Source: Streptomyces sp. BK208
Lineage (GTDB): Bacteria; Actinomycetota; Actinomycetes; Streptomycetales; Streptomycetaceae
Length of the DNA: 64,000 nt
Assembly: GCF_004364245.1 (NCBI RefSeq)
Contig: NZ_SOAV01000006.1
Location: forward strand, 1-64,000
Direction: 5' to 3'
The position numbers and the translations under genes were made by a program. Each line of letters begins with the position of its first letter. The first letter of the stretch is position 1. The notes below the pieces were generated by a model, which was not told where the DNA came from, did not search any database, and saw only the letters and a list, made by a program, of their open reading frames with translations. Below are positions 15,952 through 24,227 of the stretch, piece by piece.

Positions 15952-17645
15952 GCCCCACCGCCTTTCCCGCCGGTCCGGAACACGGGCACGTCACCTTCCT
16001 CGGTGCCGGACCCGGAGATCCGGGACTGCTGACTCTGCGCGCCGTGGAGGCGCTGTCCCACGCGGACGTCCTGGTCGCCGAGCACGAGGTGCTCGACGTC
16101 GTACGGACGCATGCGCGGCAGGGCGTGTCGGAAGTGCACACGGATGCCGATCCGTCGGAACCGGGCACAGGCACGCCCCAGCTGACGGTAGTTGACGGTG
16201 CGTCAACGGCCGTCGGTGTCCCCGCCGTGCGGGATGCCGCACATCTTGTCATGGAGGCCGCGCGGGGCGGCAGGCGGGTCGTGCGTGCGGTGACCGGGGA
16301 CCCCGGGCTCGACACGTACGCCGCCGAGGAGATGCTGGCGTGCGCCGCGGCCGGGGTGCCCTTCGAGGTCGTCCCCGGCGTCGCGAACGCCGTCGGCGTA
16401 CCCGCCTACGCCGGTGTGCCGCTGCGCGACGCGGAGGGCACCGACGTGCGGTTCGTGGACGCCCGCACGGCGTCGGACCGCTGCTGGACCGAGGTGGGCG
16501 CCTCCGACGGGACGGTGGTCGTGTCGACGACGCTGGACTCGGTGGCGGCGGCCGCGGGCGAGCTGGTGTCGGCGGGACGCAAGCCGGACACCCCGCTGAC
16601 CGTGACGATCGCCGGTACGACGACGCGGCAGCGGACCTGGACGGCGACGCTCGGCACGGTCGCGCAGACCCTGAAGCAGGCGAAGGTGCTGCCGTCCCCG
16701 GACGGCGGCCGCCCGGTGATAGCCGTGGTCGGCGAGCGCAGCGCCCCCGCCCGGCGCGACCAGCTGTCGTGGTTCGAGTCCAAGCCGCTGTTCGGCTGGA
16801 AGGTCCTCGTCCCGCGCACGAAGGAGCAGGCGGCGTCGCTCTCCGACCAGCTCCGGTCCTACGGCGCGGTGCCGCACGAGGTCCCGACCATCGCGGTGGA
16901 GCCGCCGCGCACCCCGCAGCAGATGGAGCGCGCGGTCAAGGGCCTGGTGACGGGCCGCTACGAGTGGATCGCGTTCACGTCGGTCAACGCGGTGAAGGCG
17001 GTCCGGGAGAAGTTCGAGGAGTACGGTCTCGACGCCCGTGCCTTCGCCGGCATCAAGGTCGCGGCGGTGGGCGAGCAGACGGCGAACGCGCTGATCGCCT
17101 TCGGCGTGAAGCCGGACCTGGTGCCGAGCGGCGAGCAGTCGGCCGCCGGGCTCCTGGAGGACTGGCCGCCGTACGACCCGGTCTTCGACCCGATCGACCG
17201 CGTCTTCCTGCCCCGTGCCGACATCGCCACGGAGACCCTGGTCGCCGGGCTGATCGAGCTGGGCTGGGAGGTCGACGACGTCACCGCCTACCGCACGGTG
17301 CGCGCCTCGCCGCCGCCGGCCACGACCCGGGAGGCGATCAAGGGCGGCGGCTTCGACGCGGTGCTCTTCACGTCGTCGTCCACGGTCCGCAACCTGGTCG
17401 GCATCGCGGGCAAGCCGCACAACGTCACGGTGATCGCGTGCATCGGCCCGGCCACGGCCAAGACGGCCGAGGAACACGGGCTGCGCGTCGACGTCATGGC
17501 TCCCGAGCCGTCCGTCCTCAAGCTGGCGGAGGCCCTGGCCGACTTCGGCCTGCGCCGCCGCGCGGCGGCCCTGGAGGCCGGGGACCCGGTGACCAGGCCG
17601 AGCGAACGGCGGCCGGGGTCGCGGAGACGACGGTCCTCGACCTGA
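15948..17645 (+). CDS. hemD: Bifunctional uroporphyrinogen-III C-methyltransferase-like / uroporphyrinogen-III synthase
   Basis: A 565-residue fusion. The N-terminal half (about residues 12-255) has the tetrapyrrole methylase fold: VTFLGAGPGDPGLLTLRAVE, TGDPGLDTYAAEE and VVPGVANAVGVPAYAGVPL. The C-terminal half (about 280-545) is HemD, with FTSVNAVKAVREKF and FTSSSTVRNLVG, cyclising hydroxymethylbilane to uroporphyrinogen III. In true SUMT enzymes the GDP motif continues with FVFGRGGEE-like residues; here it reads LDTYAAEE, so the methyltransferase activity is uncertain. The start is TTG, overlapping the hemC stop. If the methylase works it supplies precorrin-2 for siroheme and the cob cluster. 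Confidence 0.93.
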   Translation: MSPTAFPAGPEHGHVTFLGAGPGDPGLLTLRAVEALSHADVLVAEHEVLDVVRTHARQGVSEVHTDADPSEPGTGTPQLTVVDGASTAVGVPAVRDAAHLVMEAARGGRRVVRAVTGDPGLDTYAAEEMLACAAAGVPFEVVPGVANAVGVPAYAGVPLRDAEGTDVRFVDARTASDRCWTEVGASDGTVVVSTTLDSVAAAAGELVSAGRKPDTPLTVTIAGTTTRQRTWTATLGTVAQTLKQAKVLPSPDGGRPVIAVVGERSAPARRDQLSWFESKPLFGWKVLVPRTKEQAASLSDQLRSYGAVPHEVPTIAVEPPRTPQQMERAVKGLVTGRYEWIAFTSVNAVKAVREKFEEYGLDARAFAGIKVAAVGEQTANALIAFGVKPDLVPSGEQSAAGLLEDWPPYDPVFDPIDRVFLPRADIATETLVAGLIELGWEVDDVTAYRTVRASPPPATTREAIKGGGFDAVLFTSSSTVRNLVGIAGKPHNVTVIACIGPATAKTAEEHGLRVDVMAPEPSVLKLAEALADFGLRRRAAALEAGDPVTRPSERRPGSRRRRSST

Positions 17646-17652
17646 GGCGGAA

Positions 17653-17680
17653 CGGGGCGCTCCGGCAACGGGGCGCCCCG
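17653..17680 (+). terminator. Terminator of the rex-hemACD operon
   Basis: CGGGGCGC and GCGCCCCG form an 8-bp stem with a 12-base loop, starting 7 bases after the hemD stop. Confidence 0.6.
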
Positions 17681-17789
17681 TCGCCGTACGGCCCCTTGGC
17701 GCCGGGCGAGGGGCGGGGCGCCGCGGGCGGGCCGGGGCCGGTGGGAAAACACCTCGACACGGGCGCGGCGATCGGGGACGCTTCGCGCG

Positions 17790-18296
17790 ATGACAAGAAT
17801 CGACGACACTCCGTCCGCGTGGGACGAGCGCACCCAGCTCACCACCTTCCTCGACTACGCGCGGGGCACCGCGCGCGCCAAGTGCGACGGCGTCTCCGAG
17901 GAGAACGCGCGCAAGGCGATCCTGCCCGGATCACCCCTGATGACCATGAGCGGACTGATCAACCACCTCCGCTGGGTCGAGTACTACTGGTTCCGCGTGG
18001 TCTTCCTCGGTGAGGAGGACGAGGGTCCCTGGACCGACGAGGACCCCGACCGGGAGATGCGTATCGCCGTCGACTTCCCGCTCGCGCGGGTGCTCGACGA
18101 ATACGCCGAACACAGTGCCCGGCACCGTGAGCTGGTCGCCAGGACCGGGCTGGACGAGCGGGCCCGGCGGCCGGTCAGGAACGGCATCCACGTCGACCTG
18201 CGCTGGATCCTGCTCCACCTCACGGAGGAGACGGCCCGCCACAACGGCCACCTGGACATCCTGCGCGAGATGCTCGACGGCACCACCGGCGACTGA
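17790..18296 (+). CDS. DinB/DUF664 family protein
   Basis: A 168-residue four-helix-bundle protein of the DinB/DUF664 superfamily. The metal-binding histidines are seen in LINHLRWVEYYWF (near residue 56), EHSARHRELV and LHLTEETARHNGHLDIL (near 146). Members of the superfamily include mycothiol-dependent enzymes and DNA-damage-induced proteins; in actinobacteria a thiol-transfer role is plausible, but nothing here fixes the substrate. It stands alone downstream of the heme operon terminator. The ATG at 17790 has no Shine-Dalgarno. Confidence 0.85.
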   Translation: MTRIDDTPSAWDERTQLTTFLDYARGTARAKCDGVSEENARKAILPGSPLMTMSGLINHLRWVEYYWFRVVFLGEEDEGPWTDEDPDREMRIAVDFPLARVLDEYAEHSARHRELVARTGLDERARRPVRNGIHVDLRWILLHLTEETARHNGHLDILREMLDGTTGD

Positions 18297-18603
18297 GGGC
18301 ACGGTCGACTCCGCCGGGGAACCCCGGACGGCAGGGGCCGGCCCCCGAGAGACCGGGCCGCGATCGGCCCGGTCACGCACATCCTCTCGCGGCCGTGGCC
18401 CCCGAGGACGTCGGCGAGGTCGCCCGCGTGGCCTGAGTCGCGGGTCGTGCGGGCGTGCCCGGTTGGTCGCTCACCGGCAGAGCGCCCAGAGGTCCTCGGC
18501 GAAGGCCGGGAAGGCGGCGCGGGCCTCCTTGACGATGTCCGCGGCTGCCCGGGGCAAGCACGTCCTGCGGGGCGCCGCGCAGGCCCCGGCTGCCGTGCCC
18601 GCC
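18297..18603. other. 307-base gap with possible gene relics
   Basis: No complete gene is seen. Two short stretches look like degraded C termini. On the plus strand, DRPGHAHPLAAVAPEDVGEV leads to a stop at 18434-18436. On the minus strand, ADIVKEARAAFPAFAEDLWA ends at a stop at 18471-18473. Both have coding-like composition but no start or upstream domain. They may be remnants of deleted genes. Confidence 0.35.
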
Positions 18604-19017
18604 TCAGTCGGACTCCAGCAGCTCCTTGAGCCGGGACAGGTCGGCGGTGACCGTACCGGCGTCGCGTTCGAAGTCGGCGTCGGTCGTCCCGGGTTGCCGG
18701 CGGAGGGTGAAGACCACCTCGCATCCCGAGGCGTCGGCGATCACCCGGACGGGGTTGTGGACGGTCTCGCCCGAGGGCAGCGTGACGTAGTGGTCGAGCA
18801 CACCCAGGTCGTTGCGCGGTGTGAAGGTGACCTTGACCCGGCCCAGGGGGGAGGAGTCCGCGATCCACTCGCCGTCGGCGGCCTGCTCGACGGTTCCGCC
18901 GAGGCCGTGGGCCCAGGCCGGCAGGTTGGCCGGGTCCGAGGCGAAGGCGTAGACGTCGTCGGCCGTGCGGTCGATGTGGACGCCGAGGTGGCGTGACTCG
19001 TTGCCGGTGCTGTTCAT
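18604..19017 (-). CDS. SRPBCC family protein
   Basis: A 137-residue START/Bet v 1-like protein: VHIDRTADDVYAFASDPANL at residues 13-32 is the usual opening of the polyketide-cyclase/SRPBCC fold, followed by strands around GEWIADSSPLGRVKVTF and a C-terminal long helix (DLSRLKELLES). These proteins bind hydrophobic ligands in a cavity, but the ligand cannot be predicted. It lies 55 bases downstream of the MarR gene on the same strand and may be co-transcribed with it. Confidence 0.83.
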   Translation of the reverse strand: MNSTGNESRHLGVHIDRTADDVYAFASDPANLPAWAHGLGGTVEQAADGEWIADSSPLGRVKVTFTPRNDLGVLDHYVTLPSGETVHNPVRVIADASGCEVVFTLRRQPGTTDADFERDAGTVTADLSRLKELLESD

Positions 19018-19072
19018 GCCGGTGACGGTAGCGGGCCGCCGTCGCCGTTCTCTTGAAGGAATCGGACGCGGC

Positions 19073-19531
19073 TCAGTGGTGATGGGCGCGGCCGCCCGTG
19101 TTGTGGATGACGCGCTGGAGCACCTTCATGGTGGTCAGGTACTCCTCGTCGGAGATCCCCGCGTGGCGCTCCGTCCTCAGGTCGTCCTGGAGGGCGGCGG
19201 CCTTCTCGAAGAACGTGCGGCCCTCCGGGGTCAGGGAGAGGCGGTCGTCCGGGGCCTCGACGATCCAGCCCGCCGTGATCGTCGCGTCGATCTCCGCCTC
19301 CATCGTCTCCGGGCCCGTGTCGAGGTAGTTCCGCAGGAGGCCGGAGACCTCGGCGCGGGTCTTCGGGGCGCCCGCGCGGGCCACCTGGGCGAGGACCCAC
19401 CACTGGGGCTGGGTCGTGCCGAGTTCGGCGAGGGCGGCCCGGGTGCGGGTGACGACGGCCTTGTAGGCGGCCCAGGCCCAGTAACCGACGGGCTGGCGGA
19501 CGAGTTCGGAGTCGCTGTGCGAGTAGTCCAT
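19073..19531 (-). CDS. MarR family transcriptional regulator
   Basis: A 152-residue winged-helix regulator, with the DNA-binding part between about residues 35 and 105 (LGTTQPQWWVLAQVARAG, then AEVSGLLRNYLD and the wing SLTPEGRTFFEKA). MarR dimers usually repress a neighbouring gene and are released by small phenolic or hydrophobic ligands. It is divergent from hemB with 112 bases between the starts, and upstream of an SRPBCC gene on the same strand; the latter is the likelier target. The ATG at 19531 is preferred since the longer frame runs antisense through hemB. Confidence 0.88.
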   Translation of the reverse strand: MDYSHSDSELVRQPVGYWAWAAYKAVVTRTRAALAELGTTQPQWWVLAQVARAGAPKTRAEVSGLLRNYLDTGPETMEAEIDATITAGWIVEAPDDRLSLTPEGRTFFEKAAALQDDLRTERHAGISDEEYLTTMKVLQRVIHNTGGRAHHH

Positions 19532-19643
19532 GGCGTCGACCGTAGAGGCTGAAGTTTGGTTGAGGTCAAGCGCTGCCCGGAGGCCGCGCGGGCCGACTCC
19601 CCGTCGGCAAAGGCACGGGCGGGGCGGGCGTAGCGTAGGTGGT

Positions 19644-20636
19644 ATGACGACGTACGGATCCTTTCCCGGCACCCGGCCCCGACGGCTGAGGACCACCCCC
19701 GTGATGCGTCGGATGGTCGCCGAGACCCGGCTGCACCCCGCCGACTTCATCCTCCCCGCCTTCGTCCGCGAGGGCGTGAGCGAGCCGGTGCCGATCGCGG
19801 CGATGCCCGGGGTCGTGCAGCACACGCGGGACACGCTGAAGAAGGCGGCCGCGGAGGCGGTCGAGGCCGGGGTCTCCGGGATCATGCTCTTCGGGGTGCC
19901 GGAGGAGGGGAACAAGGACGCGGTCGGTACGGCGGGTACCGACCCGGACGGGATCCTGCAGGTCGCGCTGCGCGACGTGCGGGCCGAGGTGGGGGACGAG
20001 CTGCTCGTCATGTCCGACCTCTGCCTCGACGAGTTCACCGACCACGGGCACTGCGGGGTCCTCGACGACCAGGGGCGCGTCGACAACGACGCCACCCTCG
20101 AGCGGTACGCGGAGATGGCGCAGGTCCAGGCCGACGCGGGTGCCCATGTCGTCGGTCCCAGCGGGATGATGGACGGGCAGATCGGCGTCGTCCGCGACGC
20201 CCTCGACCAGATCGGGCGGGAGGACGTCGCGATCCTCGCGTACACCGCCAAGTACGCCTCCGCCTTCTACGGGCCCTTCCGCGAGGCCGTGGGATCCTCG
20301 CTCAAGGGGGACCGCAAGACCTACCAGCAGGACGCCGCCAACGCGCGGGAGTCGCTGCGGGAGCTGGCGCTGGACCTGGAGGAGGGGGCCGACATGGTGA
20401 TGGTCAAGCCGGCCGGGCCCTACCTCGACATCCTCGCCAAGGTCGCCGAGGCCTCGGACGTGCCCGTGGCCGCGTACCAGATCTCCGGTGAGTACTCGAT
20501 GATCGAGGCCGCCGCCGAGAAAGGCTGGATCGACCGCGACCGGGCCATCCTGGAGAGTCTCACCGGGATCAAGCGGGCGGGCGCGCGCAACATCCTGACG
20601 TACTGGGCGACCGAGGTCGCTCGCACGCTGCGCTGA
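19644..20636 (+). CDS. hemB: Delta-aminolevulinic acid dehydratase (porphobilinogen synthase)
   Basis: A 330-residue enzyme condensing two aminolevulinates to porphobilinogen, feeding HemC. The Schiff-base lysines lie in YTAKYASAFYGPFREA near residue 200 and MVKPAGPYLD near 255. The metal loop reads DLCLDEFTDHGHCG near residue 118: it keeps two of the three zinc cysteines of the classical zinc type and has Asp in place of the middle one, so its metal dependence may differ. There is no Shine-Dalgarno; TAGCGT lies 7 bases before the ATG, consistent with a leaderless transcript. It is separate from the rex-hemACD operon and has no Rex site that I can see. Confidence 0.97.
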   Translation: MTTYGSFPGTRPRRLRTTPVMRRMVAETRLHPADFILPAFVREGVSEPVPIAAMPGVVQHTRDTLKKAAAEAVEAGVSGIMLFGVPEEGNKDAVGTAGTDPDGILQVALRDVRAEVGDELLVMSDLCLDEFTDHGHCGVLDDQGRVDNDATLERYAEMAQVQADAGAHVVGPSGMMDGQIGVVRDALDQIGREDVAILAYTAKYASAFYGPFREAVGSSLKGDRKTYQQDAANARESLRELALDLEEGADMVMVKPAGPYLDILAKVAEASDVPVAAYQISGEYSMIEAAAEKGWIDRDRAILESLTGIKRAGARNILTYWATEVARTLR

Positions 20637-20685
20637 GCGACCGGTGCCTGCCCTTGACGCAAGGGATGCGGGCCCGCTGACCCCT

Positions 20686-21447
20686 TCAGTACTCGAGCGC
20701 GTTCGACGCGTCGGTCTGCCAGTAGGTGACGGTCAGCGCGGTGTCGACGTACACGCCGCCGGCGGGCAGCTTGACCCTGGCGATGGAGCCGTCCTCGAAC
20801 GGGATGGTGAGGGTGGTCGTCTCGTAGCCGTTCTCGCCGCTGCCGTCGCCGGACGACAGGCGCACGCCCGCGTAGCCGGACTCGCCGGGGGCCAGGGTCG
20901 TCAGCGACTGCGGCTTGCTGGACTCCGCGACCGGCGGCACCGACTGGGCCTCGCCGAACCGCGCCGCCGGGTACTGCGGCAGCGCGCACGTCTTCGAGCC
21001 GGTGTTGGTGGCGGTCAGCAGCAGGTGGTTGATCGGGCGGGGGGCGTTCGCCGCGGTGATCCGCACGTCCGACGCCGAGCACTCGCCGGGGAGGTCCGAG
21101 TCGGAGGCGTCGGAGGCGTCGCCGGTGCCGGAGTGCGAACCGGAGCCGGAACCGGAGCCCGCGCCGGATGCGTTGTCCTTTCCGGCGGATCCGGCCGAGC
21201 CCGCGCCGCCGGTCGTCCCGGTGCTCCCGGTGTTTCCCGCGTCCTCGGCGTCCCCCGTGTTCGCGGTGTCGTCCTTCGCGCTGCCCGCCGGCCGGGCGTC
21301 GCTCCCGTTCGCCGACGCGGAGGTGGAGGACTCGGGCGCCGGGGAGCCCGTGAGTTCGTCGCCCTCGCAGGCCGTCAGGGAGAGCGCGGCCAGCGCGACC
21401 GTGGTGGCGGCGAACAGACGGGTACGGGTGATGCGGCGTGCGGACAT
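20686..21447 (-). CDS. DUF4232 domain lipoprotein
   Basis: A 253-residue exported lipoprotein. The signal peptide MSARRITRTRLFAATTVALA ends at a lipobox LTAC near residue 28. A Ser/Gly/Ala/Asp-rich linker follows (about 30-120), then a DUF4232 domain (about 120-253) opening with GECSASDVRI and including NTGSKTCALPQYPAARF; the two cysteines probably form a disulfide. Function of DUF4232 is unknown; it has an immunoglobulin-like feel. It is divergent from the membrane-anchored HTH protein, with 211 bases between the starts. Confidence 0.88.
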   Translation of the reverse strand: MSARRITRTRLFAATTVALAALSLTACEGDELTGSPAPESSTSASANGSDARPAGSAKDDTANTGDAEDAGNTGSTGTTGGAGSAGSAGKDNASGAGSGSGSGSHSGTGDASDASDSDLPGECSASDVRITAANAPRPINHLLLTATNTGSKTCALPQYPAARFGEAQSVPPVAESSKPQSLTTLAPGESGYAGVRLSSGDGSGENGYETTTLTIPFEDGSIARVKLPAGGVYVDTALTVTYWQTDASNALEY

Positions 21448-21658
21448 GGCAGTTCCCCCTGGGAATGCGAGAGTTGGTCGAGCCGCTCGACCGTCGACCG
21501 GGAGCGGCTGCTTGGATGACCACAGCTTGCGGCCCTGACCGTCCCGGCCGCCAGCGGAGGGGGAACATACGGGACGGTGGGACGTCGGGAACGCTCTGAC
21601 CTGCGGGAACAACGTCCTTCTGGGATGCGGTACGGGGATACGGGAAGAGGGAGGAACG

Positions 21659-23023
21659 GTGGCGGGGGACGACTTCGCGGGGCTGCTTCGGGAGTTGAAG
21701 GAGCGGTCCGGACTCAGTTACGGGGTACTCGGCAAGCGGCTGCACATGAGCGGCTCGACCCTGCACCGGTACGTCAGCGGGGAGGTGGTGCCGGTCGAGT
21801 TCGCCCCCGTCGAACGCCTCGCCCGCGTGTGCCGGGCGACGCCCGAGGAGCTGCTCGAACTCCACCGCCGCTGGATCCGCGCGGACGCGCTGCGCGGCGT
21901 GAAGAAGGGGGAGACCGAGGGCACGGAGGACGCCGACGGTGCGCAGGACGCGCCGGGGCCGACCCCGGGCGGCGCCGTCCCGCCGGCCTCGCCGGTCCCC
22001 TCGGCCTCGGCGTCGGCCTCGGCCGTCGCGCCCGTGCCGGAGGGCTCGCCCGCGCGGACGTCCCGGCCCGCACCGGAGGACCCGCCCGCCCTCGGCGTGC
22101 CCGGCCCGCCCCGCCGACGGGTCCCGCGCGCCGCGCTCTACGCGGCGTCCGGCGTCGTCGCCGTCAGCGCCGCCGTGGCGCTCGTGGCCAGCCTCGTGGG
22201 AGACCCGGGCGACGACGGCCGGCACGGTCCCGCCGGGGCCGCCGCGCAGACCTCCGTGAACGCGAAGGTGTCCGGACCGGCGACCCGGTCGGGCTCCCCG
22301 AGCGCGAGCGCCTCCACGTCCCCCACGTCCTCACCGTCCGTCGCCACGTCCCCGCCCGGGCCTCCCTCCACGGCACCGTCGCGCCGGGTCGGCGCCACCC
22401 CGGGCGGCAAGGCACCCGTACCGGGGCCCCCGCTCACCGTGTCGACCACCCCGTACTACTGGGACGTGCCCTGCGACCACGCCTTCCTGGTCGACCGCAG
22501 CCCGAAGAACGTCCCCGAGCCCCCGCCCCAGCAGGACGCCGTCGGCTGGGCCACCCCCCTGCGCGCGGTCTCCGCGAACCGGCAGACGGTCGTCCTCACC
22601 GTGCAGGGCACCGGCCCGCAGACGGTGGTCCTGGAGGACCTGCACGTGCGGGTCAAGAGCACTGGTCCCGCGCTGGACTGGAACCAGTACGTGATGGGCA
22701 ACGGCTGCGGCGGCCAGGTGCACACCACGGCCTTCGACGTCTCGCTGGACCTCGGTACCCCGACCGCGACGCCGATCGGGGGCCAGCGGGACTTCCCGTA
22801 CAGCGTCAGCGAGTCCGACCCCGAGGTCTTCCAGGTCAGCGCGCACACCAGCGGCCACGACGTCAGCTGGGAGCTGGAACTGGAGTGGTCCAGCGGCGGC
22901 CGGCACGGCACCACGCGCATCGACGACAACGGCAAGCCGTTCCGCACGAGCGCCTCCCGGGACGACTCCTACTACGCCTATCCCCTCGGCAGCAGTGCCT
23001 GGGAGCTGGTCGAGGGCGGCTGA
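21659..23023 (+). CDS. Membrane-anchored XRE-type HTH protein with extracytoplasmic domain
   Basis: A 454-residue protein in three parts. Residues 1-65 are an XRE/Cro-like helix-turn-helix (FAGLLRELKERSGLSYGVLG then STLHRYVSGEVVP). A Pro/Ala/Ser-rich linker follows, then one membrane helix near 162-182 (AALYAASGVVAVSAAVALVA). The outer region has a Ser/Thr/Pro linker and a beta-rich domain (about 265-454) with paired cysteines in WDVPCDHAF and NGCGGQVHT. The layout implies a one-component regulator that reads the envelope and binds DNA at the membrane. The start is a GTG. Neighbour context (divergent lipoprotein) fits a sensor and target pair. Confidence 0.85.
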   Translation: MAGDDFAGLLRELKERSGLSYGVLGKRLHMSGSTLHRYVSGEVVPVEFAPVERLARVCRATPEELLELHRRWIRADALRGVKKGETEGTEDADGAQDAPGPTPGGAVPPASPVPSASASASAVAPVPEGSPARTSRPAPEDPPALGVPGPPRRRVPRAALYAASGVVAVSAAVALVASLVGDPGDDGRHGPAGAAAQTSVNAKVSGPATRSGSPSASASTSPTSSPSVATSPPGPPSTAPSRRVGATPGGKAPVPGPPLTVSTTPYYWDVPCDHAFLVDRSPKNVPEPPPQQDAVGWATPLRAVSANRQTVVLTVQGTGPQTVVLEDLHVRVKSTGPALDWNQYVMGNGCGGQVHTTAFDVSLDLGTPTATPIGGQRDFPYSVSESDPEVFQVSAHTSGHDVSWELELEWSSGGRHGTTRIDDNGKPFRTSASRDDSYYAYPLGSSAWELVEGG

Positions 23024-23031
23024 GGAGGGCC

Positions 23032-23050
23032 GGAGCGCCCGGCTCCGGGG
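23032..23050 (+). terminator. Short hairpin after the HTH sensor gene
   Basis: CCGGAGC and GCTCCGG form a 7-bp stem with a 5-base loop, 9 bases after the stop codon. It could act as a weak terminator. Confidence 0.5.
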
Positions 23051-23143
23051 GCGTCGGGGCGCCGGCAAGTCCGGTCGGGAGATAGGTTGTTGACCATCAC
23101 ACCGGTTCGCTTCGTCAGGCGACATCCGAAAGGCGGTACGCCC

Positions 23144-24046
23144 ATGCCCGGTGACGCCCTCAGCCAGGACCCCGCGGAGCTGCGCAGGAGGATCGACAGC
23201 AGCAAGGCGCACCCGGCGCGGGTCTACGACGTCTTCCTCGGCGGCAAGGACCACTACCCCGCCGACCTCGACGCGGCGGCCGCCGGGCTCGCCGCCAACC
23301 CGCGCGGCTACCTCGACGTGCGGCACAACCGCGACTTCCTGCGGCGCGCGGTGACCACGCTGGCCGGCGAGGACGGCATCCGGCAGTTCCTCGACATCGG
23401 CACCGGGCTGCCGACCGCCGAGAACGTGCACCAGATCGCCCAGCGCATCGCCCCCGACTCGCGCGTCGTGTACGTCGACAACGACCCCGTCGTGCTCGCC
23501 CACGCCCGGGCCCTGCTCACCAGCGGTCCCGAGGGGCGTACGGACTACATCGACGCCGACCTGAAGCAGCCTGCGCGGATCCTCGAACAGGCCGCCGAGG
23601 TCATCGACTTCGACCGGCCGGTGGCGCTCTGCCTGGTAGCCATCCTGCACTTCGTCGAGGACGACCAGGCCTACCCGATCGTCCGTGAACTGGTCGACGC
23701 GCTGCCCGCCGGCAGCCGGCTCGTGCTCAGCCACCTCACCGACGACCTCAACCCGGAGAACGTGCGCGCGGTGCAGCGGACGTACACCGAGCGGGGTTTC
23801 ACCTTCGTGCTGCGCTCCCGGGACGACGTCGAGCGGTTCTTCACGGAGAGCGGGCTGAAGCTCGCCGACCCCGGGATCGTGCCGGTGCACCACTGGCGGC
23901 CGGACCACGCGGCGCCGGTGCCGGACCAGCCGGAGGAGTCGTACCTCGCCGCGCTCGACGACATCGAGAAGGTCAGGTACAAGGACATCAACGACGTCAC
24001 GGACGCGGACATCAACGTGTACGGCGGACTGGGCACCAAGGCCTGA
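23144..24046 (+). CDS. SAM-dependent methyltransferase (DUF574/Methyltransf_19 family)
   Basis: A 300-residue class I methyltransferase of the family expanded in Streptomyces as DUF574 (PF04672). Signature segments: SKAHPARVYDVFLGGKDHYP at residues 20-39, motif I FLDIGTGLPTAENVHQ near 83, the acidic VVYVDNDPVVLAHA near 109, and LSHLTDD near 197. After the domain there is a 40-residue tail ending in VYGGLGTKA. The substrate is unknown; these proteins are numerous and often genomic orphans. The ATG at 23144 with AAAGG upstream is preferred over the TTG at 23087. Confidence 0.88.
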   Translation: MPGDALSQDPAELRRRIDSSKAHPARVYDVFLGGKDHYPADLDAAAAGLAANPRGYLDVRHNRDFLRRAVTTLAGEDGIRQFLDIGTGLPTAENVHQIAQRIAPDSRVVYVDNDPVVLAHARALLTSGPEGRTDYIDADLKQPARILEQAAEVIDFDRPVALCLVAILHFVEDDQAYPIVRELVDALPAGSRLVLSHLTDDLNPENVRAVQRTYTERGFTFVLRSRDDVERFFTESGLKLADPGIVPVHHWRPDHAAPVPDQPEESYLAALDDIEKVRYKDINDVTDADINVYGGLGTKA

Positions 24047-24055
24047 CGCTCCGGC

Positions 24056-24111
24056 GGCGACCGGCGACCGGCGACCGGCGACCGGCGACCGGCGACCGAC
24101 GACCGACGACC
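24056..24111. repeat. 7-bp tandem repeat, eight copies
   Basis: Six perfect GGCGACC units (24056-24097) are followed by two GACGACC units (24098-24111), and a further GGCGACC-like copy occurs at 24123. Located in the gap between the methyltransferase and the aminotransferase. Copy number is likely to vary between strains by slippage. Confidence 0.95.
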
Positions 24112-24227
24112 AGCGGGTGACCGGCGACCGCGCCGGACCCGGGCCCGGGCCCGGGGCGCCGGTCGTACGGGTGTCCGGATCGCGGAAAGTCGCCTGTAGA
24201 CGGCACGTACTTCTCTACGCTGCGCGC

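Noticed and set aside
18373..18561. A 62-codon minus-strand frame beginning MLAPGSRGHRQ
   Set aside because: Composition is shadow-like; the coding-like signal in the same place is in another frame and truncated.
24056..24111. CRISPR-like array
   Set aside because: The unit is 7 bases with no spacers; it is a simple tandem repeat.
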